Positions 1-7,853 of a DNA stretch of 25,808 bases are shown here, piece by piece (position 1 is the first letter of the stretch; each line of letters begins with the position of its first letter). Where the stretch lies: NCBI GenBank assembly GCA_038133845.1, contig JAYPUA010000046.1, positions 1 through 25,808 of the forward strand, in the 5' to 3' direction. The notes under the pieces are model-generated. The model was not told the DNA's origin and did not search any database. It saw only the letters and a list, made by a program, of their open reading frames with translations. A program made the translations under genes and the position numbers. This DNA comes from JAYPUA01 sp038133845 (GTDB lineage Bacteria > SAR324 > NAC60-12).

Positions 1-122
1 AACAAAGGCGATGATTGAGCCTGGGGCTGAGCCGGTGGGGTAAAACCTTTCGCGTGATTTTTTTGCCTAGATCGTCCATACTTCTCAGTTTTTAGGGAAA
101 CCCCTGAATTCTTGGGAAGTCC
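1..122. other. Leader before first gene, no gene seen
   Basis: No supported gene lies here. One frame stays open from the left edge to a TAA at 41-43 and could be the last codons of an upstream plus-strand gene, but 13 codons cannot be identified. A run of seven T at 58-64 might belong to a terminator of that gene, although I find no convincing GC-rich stem in front of it. I do not see a clear sigma-70 or sigma-54 promoter for the gene at 123. Confidence 0.4.
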
Positions 123-1097
123 ATGGCAAAGAAGCAAAAACCCAAAAAAGCCGGCATGGCCCGGCGCAAACAGCAAAAGCAGCAGCAGAAAGCTGTCCAA
201 CGACGCAAGTCTCGGAGCAACCGACCTGCGGCGATCACCAACGAACGCCAGCTCCAGAAGCTGCTCTCCACACTTCCCCTCCTTGCCTTCGACCCTGCGT
301 TAGATGACCTCCGGATGGGGGCTGATGTCCTGAAATCCTTGCAGGATCAGCAGATTGGCATTGCCGAACCTCTGCTCTTCACCTCGCTACTGACCGAGTC
401 CTTCCTGAGCGATCTGGACGATCGCCTAGAGGACATGGAGGCTCAGTCCAGCCCGAACTCTCCGCGTGGGATGTTGATCCGGGCGACACAGCATCAACTC
501 CAGAACAGTGAAGAGATCCCCTACCTCTCGAACCCTCTGCTGGTGGCCATCTACCTGAGAACCCGAGCAGATGTACTCGGAGAGCCTCTGAGTCGAGAGC
601 AGATCACTCAGGCCATGGACGACTTTGAAGAGCGGAACACGGAGTTCATTGAGGCCGTCAACTCGAACCCGGAGTTGCTGAGGAACCTGGGGCAGGAAGC
701 GCTTCTGGAGGCTGAGGGTCCCGACGATACGGGAGAGCCTCCGAGCTTTGAAGAGCGGGAATCTCCGGTACCGCTGGAGGTCCTGGAGGCGTTCTGGGGG
801 CAGCTCTCTGTTTCCGAAGACGACCTGGAGCGCATTACCGACGACCTGGAGCTGTTCCTGGACGACTTCGTCCCCGCTCCGTGCAGCGAGTGGACTCCGG
901 AGACGATTGAGAGCTTCATGGGGGATTGGTTCATCAACAACGCCAACCCTCTGGAAGAGGACCTGGAGAGCATGAAGTCCACGCTGGCCACGCTGCTCCG
1001 GTATCTGCTGGAGCGGCAGCAGGTCCGTGAGAACCTGTCCGAAGCCCTGAAGAATCTGGAAGATCCTGAGCGCTATCGGGCCTTGCTGAAACACTAG
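123..1097 (+). CDS. Hypothetical protein with basic N-terminal tail and acidic body
   Basis: I do not recognise this 324-residue protein. Residues 1 to about 35 are almost entirely Lys, Arg, Gln and Ala, a disordered basic tail of the kind that contacts nucleic acid or ribosomes. The rest is strongly acidic, predicted mostly helical and rich in Leu/Glu/Asp, with several DDL/EDL clusters around residues 95-105 and 230-250. There is no signal peptide or membrane segment, so it is probably cytoplasmic. The ATG at 123 is preceded by a GGGAAG stretch. It is the first gene of a plus-strand series and ends 12 bases before the lipoprotein gene, so the two are probably co-transcribed. No function is proposed. 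Confidence 0.8.
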   Translation: MAKKQKPKKAGMARRKQQKQQQKAVQRRKSRSNRPAAITNERQLQKLLSTLPLLAFDPALDDLRMGADVLKSLQDQQIGIAEPLLFTSLLTESFLSDLDDRLEDMEAQSSPNSPRGMLIRATQHQLQNSEEIPYLSNPLLVAIYLRTRADVLGEPLSREQITQAMDDFEERNTEFIEAVNSNPELLRNLGQEALLEAEGPDDTGEPPSFEERESPVPLEVLEAFWGQLSVSEDDLERITDDLELFLDDFVPAPCSEWTPETIESFMGDWFINNANPLEEDLESMKSTLATLLRYLLERQQVRENLSEALKNLEDPERYRALLKH

Positions 1098-1109
1098 CCG
1101 AGAAAGTCA

Positions 1110-2339
1110 ATGCGGACAGGATTCTGGATTGTTTGCGGAGTGTGGCTCGTGCTCGTCTCGGGCTGTTCCTCTTCTCCGGAGCCCCGCAAGCCTGCAGGCG
1201 TGCTGGACAACCCGGAGCATCATGTGGCCAAGGGCCTGACCTACCTGGAGGAGCAGCGCTGGCGTGATGCAGAGCAGAGCTTTGATCGAGCGCTGGAGTT
1301 GGATGCAGAATATCCGGAGGCGCTCTCAGGCAAGGCGTTGGCGCTAGCCTACACCTCCCGGGAAGACGGACGCACGGCAGAGCGTCAGCGCTCTCTGGAG
1401 GAGCAGGCCGTTGAGCTTCAGGATCAGTCGGAGTCCTTGGCCAATGATTCGGAAAAGCCCAAAGCCCGGTTCCGGGTGGGAATCAACCGCATCCGCTTGG
1501 AAGGCGTCCTGCAGACTGGCGACTGGGTAGAGGAAGCAGAGTCCCAATTTCGTGAGCTTCAGGCTCTTCGAAGGGAGTCTCCGGGATTGGCCCGGTTGCA
1601 GTCAGAGGCTCACTATCGGCTGGCAGGTGTCTATCAGCAGGCGCTGGGATTCGACCAGGCCGGGGCGCAGTTCCGAGAAGTTCTCGCGCTGGGACTGGAC
1701 TTCACCCGAGAAGCCGATCTGGCCTTGGCGCGGCTGAACGATGTCGCCCGCGCTCGTCCGGGGAGCCGCCATGGGAAGTCAGTGGCCCTTGCAGACAGCA
1801 TCACGCGTGCAGACCTGGCAGCGTTGCTGGTGGAAGAGTTTGCGCTGGCCGACCTGTATGCCCGGGGGAAGGTCGCACAACGCCCTGCGTATCGCAAGCC
1901 CGAGGCGGAGTCGTCCGGAAGCCAGATGATCTCTGGACCTGCCTCCGATCTGTCGGAACATCCGCTGCGTGCCGATGTCGAGGAGGTGCTGGCTCTGGGA
2001 GTCCGGGGGCTGGAGGTCAACCCGCAGAAGCTGTTCCTCCCGGATGAGACGGTGACGCGGGCGGAGTACTCCCTGGCCTTGGAGGACATCCTGATCAAGG
2101 TCTTGCAGGACAATCGGCTGGCGAGTCGCTTCGTGGGCACCCCCTCTCCCTGGAGCGATGTACGTACCGATGCCTACTATTACAACGCGGCCCGGACGGT
2201 GGTGGACCGGGACCTGCTCGGGCTGAAGAACGGGGTGCGCGGTGAGTTTGCTCCCAACGCCCCCATTTCCGGAGCAGAGGCTCTGCTCGGGTTGCGCAAG
2301 CTCAAGGATGAACTGAACAGCTATGTCCGCCGGAGTTGA
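1110..2339 (+). CDS. TPR and SLH-domain lipoprotein
   Basis: This 409-residue protein is probably an envelope lipoprotein. Residues 1-18 form a hydrophobic signal peptide ending in a lipobox (Val-Ser-Gly before Cys19), followed by a Ser/Pro linker. Residues about 38-80 form a TPR-like helical pair, with a second TPR-like stretch around 165-205. The C-terminal half carries pieces of S-layer homology domains: a TRADLAALL-type segment near 230-244, a TRAEY-type segment at 312-328, and a WSDV motif at 349-352 followed by a final repeat to about 398. SLH domains classically bind secondary cell-wall polymers or peptidoglycan, and TPRs bind proteins, so a peptidoglycan-tethered scaffold is a reasonable inference. 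The 3' end overlaps the downstream regulator gene by 17 bases, which suggests translational coupling. The true partner is unknown. Confidence 0.8.
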   Translation: MRTGFWIVCGVWLVLVSGCSSSPEPRKPAGVLDNPEHHVAKGLTYLEEQRWRDAEQSFDRALELDAEYPEALSGKALALAYTSREDGRTAERQRSLEEQAVELQDQSESLANDSEKPKARFRVGINRIRLEGVLQTGDWVEEAESQFRELQALRRESPGLARLQSEAHYRLAGVYQQALGFDQAGAQFREVLALGLDFTREADLALARLNDVARARPGSRHGKSVALADSITRADLAALLVEEFALADLYARGKVAQRPAYRKPEAESSGSQMISGPASDLSEHPLRADVEEVLALGVRGLEVNPQKLFLPDETVTRAEYSLALEDILIKVLQDNRLASRFVGTPSPWSDVRTDAYYYNAARTVVDRDLLGLKNGVRGEFAPNAPISGAEALLGLRKLKDELNSYVRRS

Positions 2340-3777
2340 GACGCCGCAGATTCTGGTGCTTGATGACGAGCGCAGCATCCGCTGGGTTCTAGAGAAGGCG
2401 CTGACCCAGAAAGGCTGGACCGTTCACGGCGCCCGGGACGTTCCGGAAGCCCGGGCGATCCTGTCGCAGCATCGCATCCAGCTTGCGCTGGTGGACATCC
2501 ACCTGCCCGGAGAAGACGGGATCTCGTTCACCCGGGAGGTGGTGAGCGAGTTTGCTCCGATTGCCGTCATCGTGATGACGGGGCAGAGCACGATGTTCCA
2601 CACCATCGAGGCGATGAAGGCCGGAGCCTTCGACTACATCTCCAAACCGTTCAATCTGAGCGAGGTAGAAGATCTGGTTCAGCGCGGCCTGGATCTGGTC
2701 AGGACCACCGCAAGGAACGGCCCGGCAGAGCAGCAAAGCGTCCGGAATGAGGAAGAGTTGCTGGTAGGCAACAGCCTGCAGATGCGCGAGGTCTACAAGG
2801 CGATCGGCCGCGTCGCTCCCACGGATCTGACGGCCCTCATCCAGGGCGAGAGCGGGACGGGGAAGGAACTGATCGCACGCTCGATTCACCAGCACTCTTC
2901 ACGAGCCCGGCAGCCTTTCGTGGCCATCAACTGTGCGGCCATCCCTTCGGAGTTGCTGGAGTCGGAGCTGTTTGGGCACGAGAAGGGGGCGTTCACCGGG
3001 GCGCTGGAGCGCAAGCGGGGCAAGCTGGAGCTGGCGAGCAAGGGGACGCTGTTTCTGGATGAAATCGGAGACATGCCGCTTAAGCTGCAGAGCAAACTCC
3101 TCCGAGTGCTTCAGGAGCGCAGCTTTGAGCGCATTGGCGGGCACGAGCTGATCACGACCGACATGCGGGTCATTGCGGCGACGCACCGGGAACTCTCCAC
3201 GCTCATTGAGCAAGGGGACTTCCGGTCGGACCTGTATTACCGGCTCAACGTCTTCCCCATTCATGTCGCGCCTCTGCGCGAGCGGCGTGAAGACATTCCG
3301 GACCTGATCGAGCATTTCCTGCGCAAGGGGAGCCGGGAGATGGCTGTGAGTCGCAAGGCGGCCGCCCCGGAGACGATGAAGGCGCTGAAGAGCTACGTCT
3401 GGCCCGGCAATGTCCGGGAGCTGGAAAACATCACGAAGAGTCTGATGATTACCAGCGTGACGGAAGTCATTCCGGTGGAAAATCTGCCCCAGCACCTGCT
3501 GGTGCAGCATGCTCCCTCCGAAGCTCCGGAGGACCTGGAGGCGCTGTTCGAGCGTCGCCTGATCCCGGTGGTGCGAGACTATGTGGAGCGGGGAGGCGAG
3601 CAGTTGATGGACCTGGTCAGCCAACAGATGGAGCGCCCGCTTTACAGATTGCTGCTGGAACAGACCAACTGGAATCAGCAGCGGGCGGCTCGAATCTTGG
3701 GCATCAACCGCAACACGTTGCGCAAGCGTCTGGAACTTTTGGGCATCCATCGAGACCGCAACCACGGCAAGGCATGA
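2323..3777 (+). CDS. NtrC-type sigma-54-dependent response regulator
   Basis: This 484-residue protein is a three-domain enhancer-binding activator. The receiver domain (about 9-123) has acidic Asp14/Asp15, phospho-acceptor Asp58, Thr86 and Lys108, and its SIRWVLEKAL helix closely resembles NtrC. The AAA+ domain (about 147-385) has Walker A GESGTGKE at 175-182, the sigma-54 contact loop GAFTGA at 222-227 and Walker B with Asp246-Glu247. A Fis-type helix-turn-helix lies at about 447-474 (AARILGINRNTLRKRL). All key residues are present, so it should be active with RNA polymerase-sigma-54. No histidine kinase, glnA or nitrogen gene is beside it, so calling it NtrC itself is not secure. It overlaps the SLH lipoprotein gene upstream and the hisE start downstream by ATGA. 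Confidence 0.93.
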   Translation: MSAGVETPQILVLDDERSIRWVLEKALTQKGWTVHGARDVPEARAILSQHRIQLALVDIHLPGEDGISFTREVVSEFAPIAVIVMTGQSTMFHTIEAMKAGAFDYISKPFNLSEVEDLVQRGLDLVRTTARNGPAEQQSVRNEEELLVGNSLQMREVYKAIGRVAPTDLTALIQGESGTGKELIARSIHQHSSRARQPFVAINCAAIPSELLESELFGHEKGAFTGALERKRGKLELASKGTLFLDEIGDMPLKLQSKLLRVLQERSFERIGGHELITTDMRVIAATHRELSTLIEQGDFRSDLYYRLNVFPIHVAPLRERREDIPDLIEHFLRKGSREMAVSRKAAAPETMKALKSYVWPGNVRELENITKSLMITSVTEVIPVENLPQHLLVQHAPSEAPEDLEALFERRLIPVVRDYVERGGEQLMDLVSQQMERPLYRLLLEQTNWNQQRAARILGINRNTLRKRLELLGIHRDRNHGKA

Positions 3778-4097
3778 GTCAACTGATTGACGTATACGAG
3801 ACCATTCAGGAGCGCCAGCGTTCGGGATCCCCAGAGGCCTCTTATGTGTCCAAACTCACCCACAAGGGCCTCAATGCGATCTTGAAGAAGGTCGGGGAAG
3901 AGGCCACGGAGGTTGTGCTTGCCGCGAAGGATGGCGATCGCCAAGGGCAGATTCACGAGATCACCGACCTGGTCTTCCACCTGTTGGTGCTCATGGCCCA
4001 TCAGGGGATCTCGCCCAAAGACATTGACGCCGAACTTCAGCGTCGCCACGGCAAATCGGGGCTTGTTGAAAAAGCCGAACGATCTGCAACATCTTGA
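3774..4097 (+). CDS. hisE: Phosphoribosyl-ATP pyrophosphatase
   Basis: HisE hydrolyses phosphoribosyl-ATP to phosphoribosyl-AMP, the second step of histidine synthesis, in the cytoplasm. The 107 residues match the usual stand-alone HisE size. The all-alpha NTP-pyrophosphohydrolase metal site is visible as EEATE at 42-46 and Glu62/Asp65 in the next helix, and the KVGEEATE block is characteristic of the family. The ATG overlaps the stop codon of the sigma-54 regulator (ATGA), so translation is probably coupled. The usual partner hisI is not fused to it and no other his gene is in the window. Confidence 0.93.
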   Translation: MSQLIDVYETIQERQRSGSPEASYVSKLTHKGLNAILKKVGEEATEVVLAAKDGDRQGQIHEITDLVFHLLVLMAHQGISPKDIDAELQRRHGKSGLVEKAERSATS

Positions 4098-4115
4098 AAA
4101 CTCTAGGACCGCCTT

Positions 4116-4120
4116 GGGAA
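4116..4120 (+). promoter_or_regulatory. Ribosome binding site deciding the 4127 start
   Basis: GGGAA lies six bases before ATG 4127. It favours this start over the in-frame TTG at 4094, which lies inside the last codons of hisE and has no better site. Confidence 0.5.
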
Positions 4121-4126
4121 AAATCA

Positions 4127-5152
4127 ATGAATGCTCCCGCGACAGCAGTAAGTGAATCCAAGCTGCTGACCATGTTTCAGCCTGTGGAAATCCTGGGCAT
4201 CAAGTGTCCAAACCGCATCATGGCCACTCCCTCTGTGGAGAACCAGGCCGACACCGACGGCTCGGTCATTCCCGGATTGATTCGACACTACACCGGCTTG
4301 GCCCGTGATGGTGCAGGAAGCATCATCGTCGAGTCCGCCTACGTGGCCCGCCAAGGCCGCGGACATCAGACACAGCTGGGCATTTCCGAAGAGGAGCACC
4401 TGGATGGCCTCGTCCGGCTGGTGCAGAACATCAAGCGCGAAGGCGCTGCCGTTGGGCTTCGGCTCTCTCACGCCGGGGCAAAAACCTCGGAGGAGGTGTG
4501 CAACGAGACCCCGATCGGCCCCTCCGTGTACAACTTTGGCCGCGACTACGACGTCAGCAGAGAGTTCGATCTCGATGACTGTGAAGAGATTGTCCTCCAC
4601 TTTGTGCACGCCGCCGAGCGGGCTCAGGAAGTTGGTGCGGATTTCGTCGAGATCAACGGAGGAGACCAACTCCTGCTCGACCAATGCTTCTCGCTCAAGA
4701 TGAATGGGCGTGATGACGAGTATGGTCCGAACGACATCGAATCGCGCCTGCGCCTGGGGCTGGATATTGTCCGGGCGATCCGGGACCGAGAGTCGATCAC
4801 CATCCCGATTGCCTACTACTTCTCCATCATGGACAAGATTGAGGACGGCTTCTCCCCGGAAGACTTGGGAGAGACCGTGCGCCTTCTGGAGGAGGCCGGA
4901 GTCAACATCTTCCATCCCCTCGCCATTCATGCCATGAACCAGTGCTTCGACAGCAAGCACTGCCTGATGGAGTGGGTCGGACGCTACACCGAGCGGACGA
5001 TGATCGCAGAGGGGAACATCAAGTCCCCTCAACTCTTGCAGGAGGCCTCCGAGTTGAACCGAGCCGACTGGTACACGCTGGAGCGCGGGATGTTCACCCG
5101 CCCTCAGTGGTACGGCTTCCTGAAACGCAAACTGACGCCTCCCAAAAGCTGA
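4127..5152 (+). CDS. Divergent NADH:flavin oxidoreductase, Old Yellow Enzyme fold
   Basis: The 341 residues follow the OYE/NADH:flavin oxidoreductase TIM-barrel plan: PNRIMATP at 28-35 (first strand and FMN contact), a RLSHAGAK segment at 112-119, the NGRDDEYG loop at 193-200 and helix, and a terminal strand with IAEGNI at 293-298. Family members normally bind FMN and reduce activated alkenes with NAD(P)H. The canonical H-x-x-H/N-G-Y active-site segment reads Asn177, Asp180, Leu182 here, so the substrate-binding pair and the proton-donor Tyr are all replaced, and the usual GR phosphate-binding motif near the C-terminus is also altered. Activity may therefore differ or be lost. I chose ATG 4127 because GGGAA lies six bases upstream; a TTG at 4094 overlapping the hisE stop is less likely. 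Confidence 0.85.
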   Translation: MNAPATAVSESKLLTMFQPVEILGIKCPNRIMATPSVENQADTDGSVIPGLIRHYTGLARDGAGSIIVESAYVARQGRGHQTQLGISEEEHLDGLVRLVQNIKREGAAVGLRLSHAGAKTSEEVCNETPIGPSVYNFGRDYDVSREFDLDDCEEIVLHFVHAAERAQEVGADFVEINGGDQLLLDQCFSLKMNGRDDEYGPNDIESRLRLGLDIVRAIRDRESITIPIAYYFSIMDKIEDGFSPEDLGETVRLLEEAGVNIFHPLAIHAMNQCFDSKHCLMEWVGRYTERTMIAEGNIKSPQLLQEASELNRADWYTLERGMFTRPQWYGFLKRKLTPPKS

Positions 5153-5198
5153 GCGCGAGGGAGCAACAACCCCGAAGAGAATTCTGGAAAGAAATCGG

Positions 5199-6482
5199 AT
5201 GGACAAGACGCTAAAGGTAGTGGTTGCGGGCCTAGGGACGGTTGGAAGCGGCGTGGTGAGTGTGTTGACGGAACACGCCCAACGTCAGTCTCCCGTGCAG
5301 CTGGCAGGGGTGTTGGAGAAGGACCTTCAGGGACCCAATGCCCGCCCGTGGGCGGAAGCTCATCCGGAGTGGTTCCAGCGCTCTGCAGAGGAGCTTCTGG
5401 AGGACCCGGAGGTGGACGTGATCGTGGAGACCATTGGCGGCAGAGGGTTTGCCAAGGACTTGATCAGCGCTGCTCTGCGTGCAGGGAAGCACGTCGTCAC
5501 GGCCAACAAGGACCTGATCGCCACCGACGGCAAGGACCTGATCGCCTGGGCACAAGCTCAAGGACGGCACCTGCTCTTTGAAGCCGCCGTCGCCGGAGCG
5601 ATTCCGGTCCTTCGGTTGCTCCAGAACTATTTCCAGAATGAAGACGTCCAGGGACTGCGAGGCATCCTCAACGGGACCAGCAACTACATCCTCAGTCAGA
5701 TGGAGACTGAGCGGCTGAGCTTTGAAAAAGCCCTGAGCCAGGCTCAGGAGCTGGGATTTGCCGAGCAGGATCCGACCAACGACATTGCCGGATACGACGC
5801 ACGCTACAAACTGGTCATCCTGACCTACCTGCTGACAGGACAGTGGCTGGCTCCGGAGCAGATTCCTCTGGAAGGCATCGACCACCTGGACCTTGCCGAC
5901 TTCGAGTATGCGGAGCGCATGGGACGGCGCATCAAGCTGATCGCCTCCTTCGAGCGTGACGCCTCCGGAATCTCCACGTACGTGATGCCGCTGATGCTTG
6001 ACCGGGAGGAGCCCATGGCTGGAATTCACGGTTCCACCAACGTAGTGACCCTCAAGGGACGCTTCTCGGAGGACATCACCCTGGTGGGCAAGGGCGCAGG
6101 GAGCCTCCCCACTGCCTCGGCGATTGTTGCCGACCTGTATAAGATTCTGGGGGGATACGAGTCAGCCTCCGTCTCGGGGGCGCCGGTGCCGCTCCGGCCT
6201 TTTGAGGAGCGCTCGTTCCGTCACACTCTGCGGTTTGAGGTCTGGGATGCTCCGGGGATTGTCGGCAAGATCGGCAGCATGCTCGCAGAGGAGCACATCA
6301 ACATCTACGCCCTTGAACAACTTCCTCAGTACCACCGCATGGATCGCCAGAATCGAGAAGCGGTCATCTTTACCATGTCGCTGGAGACCTGTCCGGAAGG
6401 GGTGCTGCAGAACGCGCTGAAGCGCATCAACCAGGAACCCTTTATGGTGCATCCCGCAGTCGTCCTCCGAGAACCTGTCTGA
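5199..6482 (+). CDS. hom: Homoserine dehydrogenase with C-terminal ACT domain
   Basis: This enzyme reduces aspartate semialdehyde to homoserine with NAD(P)H, on the path to threonine and methionine. The 427 residues show the Rossmann nucleotide-binding motif GLGTVGSG at 11-18, TANKDLIA at 101-108, the family signature GILNGTSNYIL at 155-165, and DIAGYDARYKL at 195-205 containing the catalytic Asp200 and Lys204. Residues about 342-418 form an ACT domain (DAPGIVGKIGSMLAE...), the usual site of threonine feedback control. It is monofunctional, with no aspartokinase fusion. ATG 5199 has a GGAAAG-like site just upstream. It stands 46 bases after the OYE-like gene and 34 bases before mreC in the same orientation. 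Confidence 0.95.
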   Translation: MDKTLKVVVAGLGTVGSGVVSVLTEHAQRQSPVQLAGVLEKDLQGPNARPWAEAHPEWFQRSAEELLEDPEVDVIVETIGGRGFAKDLISAALRAGKHVVTANKDLIATDGKDLIAWAQAQGRHLLFEAAVAGAIPVLRLLQNYFQNEDVQGLRGILNGTSNYILSQMETERLSFEKALSQAQELGFAEQDPTNDIAGYDARYKLVILTYLLTGQWLAPEQIPLEGIDHLDLADFEYAERMGRRIKLIASFERDASGISTYVMPLMLDREEPMAGIHGSTNVVTLKGRFSEDITLVGKGAGSLPTASAIVADLYKILGGYESASVSGAPVPLRPFEERSFRHTLRFEVWDAPGIVGKIGSMLAEEHINIYALEQLPQYHRMDRQNREAVIFTMSLETCPEGVLQNALKRINQEPFMVHPAVVLREPV

Positions 6483-6483
6483 A

Positions 6484-6512
6484 CCGCCTGAAGCGTGAAC
6501 GCATGAAGGCGG
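6484..6512 (+). promoter_or_regulatory. Hairpin covering the mreC ribosome binding site
   Basis: In the 34-base gap between hom and mreC, CCGCCT at 6484-6489 can pair with AGGCGG at 6507-6512, and inside it GCG (6493-6495) pairs with CGC (6500-6502) around a TGAA tetraloop. The right arm contains the GGCGGG that would serve as the mreC ribosome binding site. The pairing is seen in the sequence; a role in limiting mreC translation is inference. Confidence 0.4.
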
Positions 6513-6516
6513 GACG

Positions 6517-7359
6517 ATGAACGAATTTCTCAAAAAGTATCGCTTCCCCATCATCATCGCGGCAACCCTGTTGCTGCTCTTGCTGGTCATTCTGCAGAAC
6601 CGCAGCCAGCAGATCGACTCCCGCTTTCAATCCCTGATCCTGACCATTGCCTATCCTGCAGAGGTTGTTGGGCATACGGTGTCCACCACCCTGAAGGGTT
6701 GGTGGGAATCCTACGTTTGGCTTTTGGAGGTGCAGGAGGAAAATGTCCTGCTACGCGAGCAGGTGGGGCAGTTGCAGGAGGAGCTGAACCGAGTGCGTGA
6801 GAGCGCCATTCAGTTTGAGCGGCTGCGGAATCAACTCGAGTTTGCCAGCCAGAACCCCTCGGAGAAGCTGTTTGCCGAGATCATCAGTGAGTCTACAGAC
6901 GGGCTGTATCAGATCCGCCTGATCAATCGGGGCTCACATCATGGCGTACAGCGAAATTTTGCCGTGATCCTGCAGGAGGGGTTGGTCGGAAGAATCCAGG
7001 CCGTTTCTCCGGCACAGTCCCAGGTGCAGTTGGTGATCGACCAGCGCAGCCGAGTTCCGGCGCTGATTCAGCGCACCCGGACCCGCGGGTTGGTGTTTGG
7101 AATGCACAGCGGCCTAGAGCTTCGGCAGGTCAGTCGACGTGCCGAGATCGAGATTGGAGACCGGGTGATCAGTAGTGGTCTGGGGCGCATGTTTCCCAAA
7201 GGCACCCTGATCGGGCGAGTCATTGCGGTTCGCCAGGAACCTCATGAGCTGTTCCAGTCGGCGATCCTGGAGCCTGCTGTGGACTTTGACCGCCTGGAGG
7301 AGGTGTTTGTGCTGCTCAAACAGACTGAAAGCGGCATGCGGCCTTTGTTTACCGAATGA
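6517..7359 (+). CDS. mreC: Rod shape-determining protein MreC
   Basis: MreC is a bitopic inner-membrane protein whose periplasmic part organises the elongasome and activates PBP2. The 280-residue protein has a short cytoplasmic start, one transmembrane helix at about 10-27, a coiled coil at about 69-110 (EENVLLREQVGQLQEEL) and the two beta-barrel subdomains that follow, with typical MreC phrases such as GLVGRIQAV and a GDRVISSGLG-like segment near 207-216. Its length matches family norms. The stop overlaps the mreD start by ATGA. No mreB lies directly upstream, unlike in many proteobacteria where mreBCD are contiguous. Confidence 0.95.
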   Translation: MNEFLKKYRFPIIIAATLLLLLLVILQNRSQQIDSRFQSLILTIAYPAEVVGHTVSTTLKGWWESYVWLLEVQEENVLLREQVGQLQEELNRVRESAIQFERLRNQLEFASQNPSEKLFAEIISESTDGLYQIRLINRGSHHGVQRNFAVILQEGLVGRIQAVSPAQSQVQLVIDQRSRVPALIQRTRTRGLVFGMHSGLELRQVSRRAEIEIGDRVISSGLGRMFPKGTLIGRVIAVRQEPHELFQSAILEPAVDFDRLEEVFVLLKQTESGMRPLFTE

Positions 7360-7853
7360 TCTGGCAACTCTTCCCCCTCGCCCTCTCCGGGATCCTGGCC
7401 ATCTGGCTGCAGGTGGGCCTGAGCCCGCTGTTGGCCCAGGTGGGGCTTCCGGTCAACTGGCTGCTCCTGCTGGCCCTGGTAGTGACCTTTTCGGGGAAGC
7501 GAACGACGGTGTTCTTTGCGCTGGGGATGGGCCTGTGTCATGATGCCCTGACCCATGGAGTGGTGGGAATCTACGGGTTGAGCTACTTCCTGACCGCTCT
7601 ATTCGCTCGCTCGCTCAACCGTTGGTTCTACACCAACCAGCTCCTGTTCCTGTGCATTACTGTGGCGCTGCTTTCTGCGGTGGAACGCTTGCTTGCGATG
7701 ACTCTGTTTCTGTGGGGAGAACCCGAGCTGTTGCCGTTGCGTTGGGACCTGTTGCTCACAAAGACCCTGCTTGCTCAGGCTGTGGCCGGGAGCCTGGTCA
7801 TCCCCATGTTCATGCGCTATGAGAAGCGCATCCTCTCCAAGGCTGCCACGTGA
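7356..7853 (+). CDS. mreD: Rod shape-determining protein MreD
   Basis: MreD is a small polytopic inner-membrane elongasome component. The 165 residues are almost entirely hydrophobic, with about five membrane helices starting at residue 2, interrupted by a short polar loop with the HDALTHGVVGIYGLSYF segment typical of MreD. The position between mreC and the PBP2 gene, with 4-base overlaps on both sides (ATGA with mreC, GTGA with mrdA), supports the call as much as the weakly conserved sequence does. Confidence 0.9.
   Translation: MIWQLFPLALSGILAIWLQVGLSPLLAQVGLPVNWLLLLALVVTFSGKRTTVFFALGMGLCHDALTHGVVGIYGLSYFLTALFARSLNRWFYTNQLLFLCITVALLSAVERLLAMTLFLWGEPELLPLRWDLLLTKTLLAQAVAGSLVIPMFMRYEKRILSKAAT

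Noticed and set aside
2..43. Tail of an upstream gene at the left edge
   Set aside because: Only 13 open codons remain before TAA and nothing identifies them.
58..64. T tract as a terminator
   Set aside because: No stable GC-rich stem directly precedes the seven T, so I do not call a terminator.
4094..4126. TTG start for the OYE-like gene
   Set aside because: It lies within the hisE stop region, the extra residues are not family-like, and ATG 4127 has a ribosome site.
4124..5206. Minus-strand open frame (360 codons) opposite the OYE-like gene
   Set aside because: The plus-strand product has clear family motifs, while this frame has none and no suitable neighbours.
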